A DNA stretch of 64,000 nt. Origin: JAXMEQ01 sp046348225. Its GTDB lineage: Bacteria > Pseudomonadota > Gammaproteobacteria > Burkholderiales > Burkholderiaceae_C. The DNA is taken from positions 62,001 to 126,000 of the forward strand of contig JAXMEQ010000003.1 of the NCBI GenBank assembly GCA_046348225.1, read 5' to 3'. A model generated the notes under the pieces. The model did no database searches. It was not told the DNA's origin and worked only from the letters and a program-made list of their open reading frames with translations. A program made the position numbers and the translations under genes. Shown here piece by piece: positions 6,400 through 14,813 of the stretch (the first letter of the stretch is position 1; every line of letters begins with the position of its first letter).

Positions 6400-8540
6400 T
6401 GCAGACCATCCAGTACGAACTGAAAGACGGCATTGCCACGCTGACGTTTGACGAGCCGGGCTCGCCCGTCAACACCATGTGCGCCCAGTGGCAGACCGAC
6501 CTGGTGGAAGCCACCGCGCAGGTGGTGAAGGACAAGGACGCGATCAAGGGCATCGTGCTCGCGTCGAACAAGACCACCTTTTTCGCGGGGGCCGACCTCA
6601 AGGGCACGATGCGGCTGCAGCCCACGGATGCGAGCCGTGTGTTTGCCGAGATCGAGCAGACCAAGAAATGCTTCCGCACGCTGGAGACGCTGGGCAAGCC
6701 GGTGGTGAGCTGCCTCAACGGCGCCGCGCTGGGCGGCGGCTGGGAGGTGGCGCTGGTGGGCCACTACCGCGTGGCCATCGACAACCCCAAGATCCAGCTC
6801 GGCCTGCCCGAGATCACGCTCGGCCTGATTCCCGGCGCCAGCGGCATCACCAAGATGACGCGCCTGCTCGGCCTGATGGGCGCCCAGCCCTACATTCTGG
6901 AAAGCAAGCTGTTCAACCCGCGCGAGGCGCAGGCGTTGGGCCTGGTGCACGAGCTGGTGCCCGACGCCGCCGGCCTGCGCCCGGCAGCGCTGGCCTGGAT
7001 TGCGGCGAACCCCCAGGCGCAACAGCCCTGGGACGACAAGAACTACAAGATGCCGGGCGGCACCCCGGCCAACCCCAAGATTGCCGGCATGCTGAGCATG
7101 GCGCCTGCCGTGCTGAAGCAGAAGACGCGCGGCCTCTACCCCGCGCCGGAATACGCGCTGGCCGCCATGGTGGAAGGCGCGCAGGTGGACTTTGACACCG
7201 CACTGCGCATCGAGAGCCGCTACCTCGCCAAGCTGATCGTGAGCCCGGTGGCGAAGAACATGATCAACACGTTCTTCTTCAATATGAACGCCGTCAAGTC
7301 GGGGCAGAGCCGGCCCACGGACGTGCCGCGTTACAAGCCACAGAAGGTGGGCCTGCTGGGTGCCGGCATGATGGGCGCGGGCATTGCCTACGTGCAGGCG
7401 TCACGCGGCGTGGCCACGGTGCTGAAGGACGTGAGCCTTGAAAAGGCCGAACAGGGCAAGGCCTACAGCGTCAAGCGCACACAGCCACGCGTGGACAAGG
7501 GCCGCATGAGCCCGCACGACCAGCAGGCGCTGCTGGCGCGCATCACCGCGACCGACCAGGCTGCTGACCTGCAGGGCTGCGACCTGATCATTGAAGCGGT
7601 GTTTGAGCAGCGCGAACTCAAGGCCCGCGTAACGCAGGAGGCCGAGCCCCTGCTCGCGCCCGGCGGCTTTTTTGCGAGCAATACCTCCACCCTGCCCATC
7701 TCCGGACTGGCCAAGGCCTCGGCCCGGCCGGCCAAGTTTGTCGGCATCCATTTCTTCAGCCCGGTGGACAAGATGAAGCTGGTGGAGATCATCCGCGGCC
7801 AGCAGACCGACGACGAAACCGTGGCCCGCGCCTTCGACTATGTGCAGGCGATTGGCAAGATCCCGATTGTGGTGAACGACTCGCGCGGCTTTTACACCAG
7901 CCGCACCTTTGGCACCTTTGTGATGGAAGGCGCCGCCATGCTGGGCGAAGGCATCCCGGCCCCGGTGATCGAGAACGCGGGCATCCAGTGCGGCATGCCG
8001 GTGGGCCCGCTGGCGGTGCTGGACGAAACCGCGCTGTCGCTCAGTGTGCACGTGCTGGACCAGACCCGCGCCGACTTTGCCGCCGAGGGGAAGACCTACA
8101 CCGCCACGCCGGGCGAGCTGCTGGTGGAGCGCATGGTCAAGGAACTCAAGCGCCCGGGCCGGGCCGGCGGCGGCGGCTTCTACGACTACCCGGCGGGCGC
8201 CCGCAAAACGCTGTGGCCCCAGCTGCGCACGCTGTTCGAAAAGCCGGGCGCCGCGTACGAGCTACAGGACATCAAGGACCGCCTGCTCTACCGCCAGGCC
8301 GTGGAGACGGCACGCTGCCTGAGCGAAGGCGTGCTGACCACGGTGCACGACGCCAACATCGGCTCCATCTTCGGCATCGGCTTCCCGGCCTACACCGGCG
8401 GTGCCATGCAGTTCATCTACGGCCTGGGCATTGACGCATTCATCGCCCGTGCCGACCAGCTGGCCGCGCGCTACGGCGCCGGCTTTGCGCTGACGGATGC
8501 GGTCAACGCTGCCATCCGCCAGCACGAACCGCGCTGGTAG
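6399..8540 (+). CDS. fadB: Trifunctional-type enoyl-CoA hydratase / 3-hydroxyacyl-CoA dehydrogenase
   Basis: The 713-residue protein is a fusion. An enoyl-CoA hydratase domain (residues ~1-200, with FFAGADLKG and GAALGGGWEVALVG) is followed by a Rossmann NAD-binding domain starting near residue 310 (VGLLGAGMMGAGIAYVQA). The hydroxyacyl-CoA dehydrogenase catalytic segment is GIHFFSPVDKMKLVEII. Two C-terminal 3HCDH helical domains complete it. It converts enoyl-CoA to 3-hydroxyacyl-CoA and then to 3-ketoacyl-CoA for the thiolase encoded just upstream. ATG at 6399 is preferred over an adjacent GTG because of the TGATG overlap. A strong terminator follows. Confidence 0.93.
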   Translation: MQTIQYELKDGIATLTFDEPGSPVNTMCAQWQTDLVEATAQVVKDKDAIKGIVLASNKTTFFAGADLKGTMRLQPTDASRVFAEIEQTKKCFRTLETLGKPVVSCLNGAALGGGWEVALVGHYRVAIDNPKIQLGLPEITLGLIPGASGITKMTRLLGLMGAQPYILESKLFNPREAQALGLVHELVPDAAGLRPAALAWIAANPQAQQPWDDKNYKMPGGTPANPKIAGMLSMAPAVLKQKTRGLYPAPEYALAAMVEGAQVDFDTALRIESRYLAKLIVSPVAKNMINTFFFNMNAVKSGQSRPTDVPRYKPQKVGLLGAGMMGAGIAYVQASRGVATVLKDVSLEKAEQGKAYSVKRTQPRVDKGRMSPHDQQALLARITATDQAADLQGCDLIIEAVFEQRELKARVTQEAEPLLAPGGFFASNTSTLPISGLAKASARPAKFVGIHFFSPVDKMKLVEIIRGQQTDDETVARAFDYVQAIGKIPIVVNDSRGFYTSRTFGTFVMEGAAMLGEGIPAPVIENAGIQCGMPVGPLAVLDETALSLSVHVLDQTRADFAAEGKTYTATPGELLVERMVKELKRPGRAGGGGFYDYPAGARKTLWPQLRTLFEKPGAAYELQDIKDRLLYRQAVETARCLSEGVLTTVHDANIGSIFGIGFPAYTGGAMQFIYGLGIDAFIARADQLAARYGAGFALTDAVNAAIRQHEPRW

Positions 8541-8560
8541 CGGGCTTCCCCGCACATGAC

Positions 8561-8588
8561 AGGCCGGGCTTGACCCGGCCTTTTTTTC
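8561..8588 (+). terminator. Rho-independent terminator of the fadAB-like operon
   Basis: An eight-base-pair stem (AGGCCGGG / CCCGGCCT) around a CTTGA loop is followed by an uninterrupted T7 tract, 20 bases after the fadB stop. The loop and descending arm also contain the -35 hexamer of the next promoter. Confidence 0.9.
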
Positions 8589-8597
8589 GCCTATGAT
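8570..8597 (+). promoter_or_regulatory. Sigma70-type promoter of the GntR gene, overlapping the terminator
   Basis: TTGACC (8570-8575), a 16-base spacer and TATGAT (8592-8597) form a near-consensus promoter. The -35 lies inside the terminator hairpin of the preceding operon, so the two elements share DNA. The expected start point is around 8604. Confidence 0.6.
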
Positions 8598-8611
8598 GCA
8601 GGTCATTCACA

Positions 8612-8627
8612 AGTCATCTATAGGACT
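8612..8627 (+). promoter_or_regulatory. Candidate GntR operator just downstream of the transcription start
   Basis: AGTCATCTATAGGACT is an imperfect inverted repeat with conserved AGTC...GACT ends and a TA centre, resembling GT-TA-AC operators of GntR/HutC regulators. Its location between the predicted start point and the TTG codon suggests autorepression. Confidence 0.4.
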
Positions 8628-8632
8628 AGAGC

Positions 8633-9373
8633 TTGAATTCACCTCGATTGCAGCTGGTGTCCGACACACCAGGCCTGAGCCGCTATGGCGCACTGGCCGC
8701 TGCGCTGCGGGCCCGCATCGTCGCCGGCGAATGGCCGCCGGGCACGGCGATGCCGTCCGAGCAGCAACTGGCCACAGACCACCAGGTCGCGCTGGGCACC
8801 CTGCGCCGGGCGCTCGAGTCGCTGGCAGCGCAGGGACTGATCGAGCGCGTGCACGGCAAAGGCACCTTTGTGCGGGCCGGCCTCACGGGCTCACCTCTGC
8901 TGCGGTTCTTCCGCTTTGGCCAGGGCACCGGCGAGGTGCCGGTCTCGCGCATCCTGGCGCGCGACCGCATTGCCGCGCCGGCCGCCATCAGCCGCCGGCT
9001 GGGCCTGGGCGCCGGCACGCAGGTGCTGCGGCTGCGCCGTCTGCGCCTGCTGCAGGGCCAGCCCTGCCTGCTGGAAGAAGCCTGGCTGCCGCTGCCGCTG
9101 TTTGACGCGCTGGCCGACAGCGACCCCCGCGAATGGGGCGACCTGCTCTACCCGGAGTACGCCAGCCGCTGTGGCGTGCACGTGCACCGCGCGGTGGATG
9201 AAGTGTCATTCGGCACGCTGGCCGCCACGCAGGCCCGCCAGCTTGCGTTGCCCGCGGGGCACCCCAGCGCAGTCGTGTCGCGCCACGCCTTTGACCTCGC
9301 GGGGCGCTGCATTGAGGCACGCACCAGCGTGGGCGACGCGCACGCGTTCCACTACACCGTCACCATTACCTGA
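8633..9373 (+). CDS. GntR/HutC-family transcriptional regulator with UTRA ligand domain
   Basis: The 246-residue protein has an N-terminal winged helix (residues ~15-80: SEQQLATDHQVALGTLRRAL, then LIERVHGKGTFVRAG) and a C-terminal UTRA domain that binds small effectors in HutC-type repressors. The only start in frame near the promoter is TTG at 8633. The next genes encode a solute receptor (17 bases downstream) and an amidohydrolase, so it probably controls uptake and breakdown of one organic acid. The ligand is unknown. Confidence 0.85.
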   Translation: MNSPRLQLVSDTPGLSRYGALAAALRARIVAGEWPPGTAMPSEQQLATDHQVALGTLRRALESLAAQGLIERVHGKGTFVRAGLTGSPLLRFFRFGQGTGEVPVSRILARDRIAAPAAISRRLGLGAGTQVLRLRRLRLLQGQPCLLEEAWLPLPLFDALADSDPREWGDLLYPEYASRCGVHVHRAVDEVSFGTLAATQARQLALPAGHPSAVVSRHAFDLAGRCIEARTSVGDAHAFHYTVTIT

Positions 9374-9390
9374 ACCCAACGGAGACACGC

Positions 9391-10380
9391 ATGATTCACC
9401 TGACCCACCCCACCCGCCGGCGCACCGTGCTGCGCGCCATGACTGCGGGGGCAGCCGCTGCGGCACTGCCGGCCGTGCACGCCCAGGGCGACCGCCCGGT
9501 CAGCCTGATCGTTTCATACCCGGCAGGCGGCGGCGCGGACCTGATGGCCCGGCTGATCGCGCCACACCTGGGCACGGCCCTGGGCCGCAGCGTCGTCGTG
9601 GAAAACAAGCCCGGCGCCAGCGGGCAGATCGCGGCGAGCTTTGTGGCCAAGGCCGCACCCGACGGCAACACGCTGCTGCTGGACGCCTCTTCATTTGCGG
9701 TGAACCCGTCGCTGTTTGCCAAGCTGCCGTATGACAGCGAAAAGGATTTCACCCCGCTGGGTATCGTGGCGCTGTTTCCCAACGTGCTGGTGTGCACGCC
9801 TTCGTATGAAGCACGCACCGTGAAGGACGTGGTGCGCCTGGCGAAGGCCTCGCCCGCACGCATTTCCTATGCGTCGTCGGGCAACGGCTCGGCCCAGCAC
9901 CTGGCCGGTGCCCTGTTCGAAGACCGCGCCGGCGTCCAGCTGGTTCACGTGCCCTACCGGGGCGGTGGCCCGGCCCTGACGGATGTGATGGGCGGCCAGG
10001 TACCGCTGTTCTTCGCGAACGTGGCCTCCTCGCTGGGGCACATCCAGTCGGGACGGCTGCGTCCGCTGGGCGCCACCAGCCGGCGCCGGGCGCGCGCCCT
10101 GCCCGAGGTGCCCACCATGGAAGAAGCCGGTGTACCGGGCTACGAGGTGCTGGAATGGAACCCGGTGCTGGCGCCGGCTGGCCTGGCACCCGCACTCAAG
10201 ACCCGGCTGCGTGACGCGCTGCGCAAGGCATCGGCCGAACCCGAGGTGCTGGGCCGCATCCGCAGCCTGAGCGGTGAATCCTTTCCGGATGGTCCCGAGG
10301 GCCTGGTCACCGCCTTCCTGAAGGCACAGCAGTCGCAGTGGGCCAAAGTCATCCGCGACCGCAAGATCACCGCGGGCTGA
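9391..10380 (+). CDS. Bug/TctC-family tricarboxylate-type periplasmic solute receptor
   Basis: The 329-residue protein has an export signal with an Arg-rich n-region (RRRTVLRAMTAGAAAAALPA, cleavage after VHA). It shows the family landmarks: LIVSYPAGGGADLMARL, VVVENKPGASGQIAA, SSGNGSAQHLAGALF and VHVPYRGGGPAL. Such receptors bind carboxylates in the periplasm. The matching TctAB membrane subunits are not in this window, as is usual for the many orphan Bug proteins of Burkholderiales. It sits in an operon between the GntR regulator and a coupled amidohydrolase gene (stop/start overlap ATGA-type at 10378-10382). Confidence 0.9.
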   Translation: MIHLTHPTRRRTVLRAMTAGAAAAALPAVHAQGDRPVSLIVSYPAGGGADLMARLIAPHLGTALGRSVVVENKPGASGQIAASFVAKAAPDGNTLLLDASSFAVNPSLFAKLPYDSEKDFTPLGIVALFPNVLVCTPSYEARTVKDVVRLAKASPARISYASSGNGSAQHLAGALFEDRAGVQLVHVPYRGGGPALTDVMGGQVPLFFANVASSLGHIQSGRLRPLGATSRRRARALPEVPTMEEAGVPGYEVLEWNPVLAPAGLAPALKTRLRDALRKASAEPEVLGRIRSLSGESFPDGPEGLVTAFLKAQQSQWAKVIRDRKITAG

Positions 10381-11177
10381 TGCAGGCGTCTGCCGTCCAG
10401 ACCGATCGCAGCGCCATTTCCCCGGGATGGGACTGCCATGTGCACGTGTTCAGCCCGACGGCACCGGTGGCACCCGGACACTACCGCCCGCAGGCGGCCG
10501 CGCTGGAAACAATTGAAACCCTGGCCGCCGGCTGCGGCGTGGGCCATCTCGTGCTGGTCCAGCCCAGCGTCTACGGCACCGACAACCGCCTGATGCTGCA
10601 GATGCTGGGCCGCCGGCCTGGCCGCCACCGCGGGGTGGCGGTGCTGGATTCGTCGGCCCGCCCCGGGGACCTGCAGGCCATGCACGACGCCGGCGTGCGC
10701 GGGGTGCGCTTCAATCTGGTGTCACCCGTGGGCAACCGCGAGGCGGCGCTGGACGCATTGGCACCGCTGCTGCGCGAACTGGGCTGGCATGTGCAGTGGT
10801 ACGCGCGGGCCGAAGACCTCGCGCGAATTGCCGGGCTGCAACAGCGCCACGGGCTGCCCTTTGTGCTCGACCATTACGCAGGCCTGTCCCCTGGCCTGCC
10901 GGAGGCGGACCCGGCCTGGGCAGCACTGAAGCGGCTGGCAGACCAGGGCGCGTGGGTCAAGCTGTCAGCGCCCTACCGTCTGCCGGGCCAGGCCTCGCCC
11001 GAGTCGCTGCAGGCGCACGGCGAGCGCCTGGCGGATACGTTCGGACCCCGCGTGGTGTGGGGTTCGGACTGGCCCCACACCAGCTTCACACCCGGGAGTC
11101 AGCCGGACTACGCCCGTCTGGCGACGCAGGCCGCAACGCCTGCCCGGCATGCGCAGGCCGCGCAGCTCTACGCCTGA
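10380..11177 (+). CDS. Amidohydrolase-2 family TIM-barrel hydrolase (lactonase/decarboxylase type)
   Basis: The 265-residue start at 10380 overlaps the stop of the solute-receptor gene. The N-terminal metal motif WDCHVHVF, the barrel segments GVRGVRFNLVSP and LPFVLDHYAG, and the C-terminal VVWGSDWPHTSF place it in the amidohydrolase-2 group. That group includes 2-pyrone-4,6-dicarboxylate hydrolase, 4-sulfomuconolactone hydrolase and related lactonases. Operon context suggests it acts on the acid taken up by the neighbouring receptor. The exact substrate cannot be read from sequence. Confidence 0.85.
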   Translation: MQASAVQTDRSAISPGWDCHVHVFSPTAPVAPGHYRPQAAALETIETLAAGCGVGHLVLVQPSVYGTDNRLMLQMLGRRPGRHRGVAVLDSSARPGDLQAMHDAGVRGVRFNLVSPVGNREAALDALAPLLRELGWHVQWYARAEDLARIAGLQQRHGLPFVLDHYAGLSPGLPEADPAWAALKRLADQGAWVKLSAPYRLPGQASPESLQAHGERLADTFGPRVVWGSDWPHTSFTPGSQPDYARLATQAATPARHAQAAQLYA

Positions 11178-11191
11178 CCGGCGGTCGGCGC

Positions 11192-12487
11192 TCAGAGCCC
11201 CTTGCCGCGCGCCACGTCCATGATCACGCGGGCGGCCAGGTACAGCCGCGGCTCGATGGCGTCAATCGCCACCCATTCGCTGTCGGCCGAGTGCGCACCG
11301 AAACCAGGCAGGCCGAAACGCTCGATCACGGGCGCCTGGGTCTTGAGGGCGGCAAACGCCGCGTCGGTGCCCCCGCCTTCGGGCTGGTCGTCCACCACCA
11401 GCTTGCGGCCGATTTCGGCATAGATGGTCTGTGCGTGGGCCGCCAGCTTGCGGTTGGCGGCCGTGGCTTCCAGCGGCGGACGGCGACGCTCGAAGTCGAT
11501 GCTGACCTTGGCGTCGGGCAGCAGCTGCTTTTTGGCGCGCTCGCGCACGGTGGCCTCGATACGGTCGTAGTCGGCCACGCGCAGCACCCGCACGTCGGCC
11601 TGTGCCGTCGCATGGGCAGGGATCACGTTGCGGTTGGTGCCGGCCTGCGACACGGTCCAGTTGAGCTTGAGCCCGACCTGCGGCTCGGACAGGTCGCGCA
11701 TCTGCAGGATCTGGTTCGACAGTTCGTACAGCGCGTTGATGCCGCGCTCAGGCGCGCCCCCGGCGTGCGAGGCACGGCCTTCCACCTTCGGGTACACGGC
11801 GGCAATGCCGCTGGTGGCCAGTGACAGCTTGTCTTCATTGGTGCGGGTGGCCTCGAACGAAAGCACGGCATCATGGCGGGCGCCCTCTTCCGTCAGTGCG
11901 GCGCGCGAGCCCGGGGAGCTGATTTCCTCGTCGCTGTTGACCAGCACCGTCAGCGTACCGTATTCGTTGAACTTGACATCCCTGAGCAGGGCGATCAGGT
12001 GCACGATCATGGCCACACCCTGCTTGTCGTCGGCAATGCCGAGCCCGTAGGCGCGGTCGCCTTCGATGCGGAACGGCTGCTTGGCCAGCATTCCCTTGAG
12101 GTACACCGTGTCCATGTGGGCGATCAGCAGGATGCGCTTGCTGCCCGTGCCCTTGAAGACCGCCTTGGTCATGCGCCCGATCTTCTCGGGCGTATCGCCC
12201 ATGCGGTAGGTGGTGGCTTCAGCGGTCTCCACAAAGCTGACATCGCCACCCAGGGCCCGCAGCTTGCGTGCCAGCAGCTCACTGGCCTGGGTGAGCCCCT
12301 CGATGTCGCGGCTGCCGGTCTCGATGGAGACGAACTCCTTGAGCGTGTCCAGCAGCGGCTGCTTCTGCGCGGCAGCAGCGCGCTGGACAGCGGCATCAGG
12401 CTGGGCCGCCAGCTGGGCGGATGCTGGCACAAAGCCCAGCGCGGCCACCAGGGCGGCTGCCAGACCCAGTTTTTGGGCAATCTTCAT
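11192..12487 (-). CDS. Secreted M20 peptidase, glutamate carboxypeptidase (CPG2) type
   Basis: The 431-residue product has a Sec signal (KLGLAAALVAALGFVPASA). Binuclear zinc site residues are visible in LLIAHMDTVYLKG, AYGLGIADDKQGVAM, VNSDEEISSPGS and near the C-terminus FGAHSADSEWV, with a dimerisation domain between. Carboxypeptidase G2 relatives remove C-terminal glutamate from folates and peptides. The gene is divergent from a MarR-GNAT regulator gene, and its predicted -35 region overlaps a palindrome at 12532-12552, suggesting repression by that regulator. Gene ends converge with the amidohydrolase gene. Confidence 0.87.
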   Translation of the reverse strand: MKIAQKLGLAAALVAALGFVPASAQLAAQPDAAVQRAAAAQKQPLLDTLKEFVSIETGSRDIEGLTQASELLARKLRALGGDVSFVETAEATTYRMGDTPEKIGRMTKAVFKGTGSKRILLIAHMDTVYLKGMLAKQPFRIEGDRAYGLGIADDKQGVAMIVHLIALLRDVKFNEYGTLTVLVNSDEEISSPGSRAALTEEGARHDAVLSFEATRTNEDKLSLATSGIAAVYPKVEGRASHAGGAPERGINALYELSNQILQMRDLSEPQVGLKLNWTVSQAGTNRNVIPAHATAQADVRVLRVADYDRIEATVRERAKKQLLPDAKVSIDFERRRPPLEATAANRKLAAHAQTIYAEIGRKLVVDDQPEGGGTDAAFAALKTQAPVIERFGLPGFGAHSADSEWVAIDAIEPRLYLAARVIMDVARGKGL

Positions 12488-12531
12488 CGCTTCTCCTCGT
12501 TGGAATGGGTACCGACAGCATAAACCGGTAA

Positions 12532-12552
12532 TTACTTGACTATGGCAACTAA
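12532..12552. promoter_or_regulatory. Palindromic MarR-type operator in the divergent intergenic region
   Basis: TTACTTGACTATGGCAACTAA reads on both strands as TTA-TTG-C---G-CAA-TAA, the size and AT/TTG-CAA character of MarR operators. It lies 4 bases before the first ATG of the regulator and covers TTGCCA, a plausible -35 for the minus-strand peptidase gene (18-base spacer to TTTATG). Confidence 0.5.
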
Positions 12553-12556
12553 TTGA

Positions 12557-13507
12557 ATGACGATGGCAATCATGAGCACACCCAGCCCCATTCAGGTCCG
12601 CCAGCTTCGGGCCTTCAACCGCTTCTACACCCAGCGCATCGGCGTGCTCGACCCATACCTGGGCAGCGAGTTGTCACTCACCGAGGTGCGGGTGCTGTAC
12701 GAGCTGGCGCACCGCGACCAGCCCACTGCCACGGAACTGGCGCGCACGCTGGCGCTGGACGCGGGCTACCTGAGCCGCATCCTGCGGCGCTTCGAGTCCC
12801 GGGGCTGGCTGGCACGCGTGCCCTCACCCGCTGATTCACGCCAGAGCCTGCTGCAGCTTACGCCCGCGGGCCATGCGGCTTTTGCGCCGCTGCAGCAGAA
12901 GTCGCGCGACGACGCCGCCGCGATGCTGGCAGCCCTCCCAGAGCCAGATCGCCTGCAACTGGTGCAGGCCATGGGCACCATTCAGCGGCTGCTGGCACCG
13001 GCAGACGCGCCCGCCCCCACCCGCACGGCCATCCTGCGGGAGCACCAGCCCGGCGACATCGGCTGGGTCATCCAGCAGCATGGCGAAATCTACGCACGCG
13101 AATACGGCTGGAACAGCGAGTTTGAGGCGCTGGTGGCCGGCATCGGGGCTGAATTCCTCAAGAAGTTCGACCCGGCGTACGAACGCTGCTGGGTGGCGGA
13201 ACTCGACGGTGCACGCGTGGGCTCGGTCTTCGTCGTGCGCAAAAGCGCCACAGTGGCGCAGCTTCGCATGCTCATCCTCACGCCATCCGCGCGCGGGCTC
13301 GGGCTGGGTGCCCGCCTCACGGACGAGTGCATCGCCTTTGCCCGCAGCAAGGGCTACAGGAAGATGGTGCTGTGGACCAACAGCATCCTGACAGCGGCAC
13401 GCGACATTTACGCGCGCCGTGGCTTCACGCTGGTGACCAGCGAACCCTACAACGCTTTTGGCCACGACCTGGTGAGCGAAACCTGGGAACTGCGCCTGCA
13501 AGGCTGA
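12557..13507 (+). CDS. Fused MarR-type regulator and GNAT N-acetyltransferase
   Basis: The 316-residue protein has a MarR winged helix in residues ~10-150 (LSLTEVRVLYELAH, TELARTLALDAGYLSRIL, RRFESRGWLARV with a Ser/Asp-rich wing). A complete GNAT domain follows in ~155-316 (acetyl-CoA loop LGLGARLTDECIAFA; RDIYARRGFTLV). The combination is a known bacterial architecture in which the acetyltransferase may sense or modify a ligand or amine. ATG codons at 12557, 12563 and 12572 compete; none has a strong ribosome site. Its likely target is the divergent M20 peptidase gene. Confidence 0.87.
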   Translation: MTMAIMSTPSPIQVRQLRAFNRFYTQRIGVLDPYLGSELSLTEVRVLYELAHRDQPTATELARTLALDAGYLSRILRRFESRGWLARVPSPADSRQSLLQLTPAGHAAFAPLQQKSRDDAAAMLAALPEPDRLQLVQAMGTIQRLLAPADAPAPTRTAILREHQPGDIGWVIQQHGEIYAREYGWNSEFEALVAGIGAEFLKKFDPAYERCWVAELDGARVGSVFVVRKSATVAQLRMLILTPSARGLGLGARLTDECIAFARSKGYRKMVLWTNSILTAARDIYARRGFTLVTSEPYNAFGHDLVSETWELRLQG

Positions 13508-13567
13508 CGCTTCTGGGCTTCCCCCACCGGCGGGGGGAGTGGCCGCCGCGCAACGATAATCCGGTGC

Positions 13568-14164
13568 ATGACACTTCCCAAGGCTGAGCCCGCCACCCCC
13601 GACGGCGGCGCCATTCAGCGACCGTCCTCGCTGACCGATCTGTTTCTTTCATTCACATTCCTGGCGCTTCAGGGTTTTGGCGGCGTGCTGGCCGTCGTGC
13701 AGCGCGAACTGGTCGAGAAGAAACGCTGGATGACGCGCGAACAGTTTGTGGAGGACTGGGCTGTCGCGCAGATCCTGCCGGGCCCCAACGTCGTCAACCT
13801 CTCGATGATGATTGGCGACCGCTACTTCGGCCTGCGTGGTGCACTGGTGGCACTGGCGGGCATGCTGGCCGCACCGCTGGTGGTGGTGCTGATGCTGGCG
13901 CTGGTGTACGCCCAGTTCGCAGGCAACCCGCAGGTGGCAGGCGCTCTGCGTGGCATGGGTGCGGTGGCAGCGGGCCTGATTGCAGCCACGGGGCTCAAGC
14001 TGTTTGGGGCGCTGCGCAAGCACCCGCTGGGCGTGGCCCCGTGCGTGGTGCTGGGTGGGCTGTGTTTTGCGGCTGTGGCGCTACTCCGGCTGCCACTGGC
14101 CTGGGCCCTGTTCAGCCTTGGCGGTCTGGCCTGCGCGCTGACCTGGCGGAAGCTGGCGCCATGA
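13568..14164 (+). CDS. chrA: Chromate transporter, N-terminal-type half (CHR family)
   Basis: This 198-residue integral membrane protein has the CHR-family signature: LTDLFLSFTFLALQGFGGVL, the cytoplasmic W-M-T-R-E-Q-F stretch, then QILPGPNVVNLSMMIG and five to six hydrophobic segments. It is one of the split short-chain CHR proteins that work as pairs, and its partner starts four bases before its stop (ATGA overlap). Family members exchange chromate for sulfate across the inner membrane. Chromate resistance is the named function, but many such pairs have not been tested. Confidence 0.85.
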   Translation: MTLPKAEPATPDGGAIQRPSSLTDLFLSFTFLALQGFGGVLAVVQRELVEKKRWMTREQFVEDWAVAQILPGPNVVNLSMMIGDRYFGLRGALVALAGMLAAPLVVVLMLALVYAQFAGNPQVAGALRGMGAVAAGLIAATGLKLFGALRKHPLGVAPCVVLGGLCFAAVALLRLPLAWALFSLGGLACALTWRKLAP

Positions 14165-14733
14165 CGATTGCACTGACACCGGCCGACTGGCTGCAACTGC
14201 TGCTGCACTTTGCCTCGCTGTCGCTTCTGGCCGTGGGCGGCGCCATCACCGTGGCGCCCGACATGCACCGGTATCTGGTGGACCAGCAGCGCTGGATGAC
14301 AGACCCGCAATTCACCGCGTCGGTGGCCATTGCGCAGGCAGCGCCTGGCCCCAACGTGCTGTTTGTGGCGCTGATGGGCTGGAACGTGGGACTCAATGCC
14401 GGCGGTCTGGGGACGGCCCTGCTGGGATTGTTCCTGACGATGCTGGGCATCCTGCTGCCCAGCACCACCCTGACCTACCTGGCGGCACGCTGGGGCCACC
14501 GCAACCGCGAACTGCGTGCCGTGCGCGCCTTCAAGCAGGGGATGGCGCCGATCGTCATCGCGTTGCTGGTGGCCACAGGCTGGATCCTGGCGACGGGCAG
14601 CCAGTACCGGCTGGCGGACTGGCCGGTCTGGCTGCTGGCCAGCGCCACGACGCTGATCGTCTGGCGCACCCGCGTGCATCTGCTGTGGCTGCTGGCGGCC
14701 GGAGCGCTGCTGGGGGCCCTGGGCTGGGTCTGA
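14161..14733 (+). CDS. Chromate transporter, C-terminal-type half (CHR family)
   Basis: The 190-residue membrane protein is homologous in plan to the upstream gene product: SLSLLAVGGAITVAPDMHRY, QRWMTDPQFTASVAIAQAAP and PGPNVLFVALMGWNVG, with hydrophobic helices to the C-terminus. Start at 14161 overlaps the previous stop, so synthesis is coupled and a heterodimer is likely. Together the two halves equal one long-chain ChrA. Confidence 0.85.
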   Translation: MTIALTPADWLQLLLHFASLSLLAVGGAITVAPDMHRYLVDQQRWMTDPQFTASVAIAQAAPGPNVLFVALMGWNVGLNAGGLGTALLGLFLTMLGILLPSTTLTYLAARWGHRNRELRAVRAFKQGMAPIVIALLVATGWILATGSQYRLADWPVWLLASATTLIVWRTRVHLLWLLAAGALLGALGWV

Positions 14734-14758
14734 CGCGGGCGCGGTTACAAGATACAAG

Positions 14759-14787
14759 CTGACTCACTCGGTACCAATTGATACACT
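14759..14787 (+). promoter_or_regulatory. Possible sigma70 promoter of the zinc-ribbon protein gene
   Basis: CTGACT (14759-14764), 17-base spacer, TACACT (14782-14787), 26 bases before the ATG, with GGAG at the ribosome site position. Both hexamers match consensus at four of six positions. Confidence 0.35.
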
Positions 14788-14813
14788 GCGGTCGACCTTA
14801 GATCGGAGCGCAA

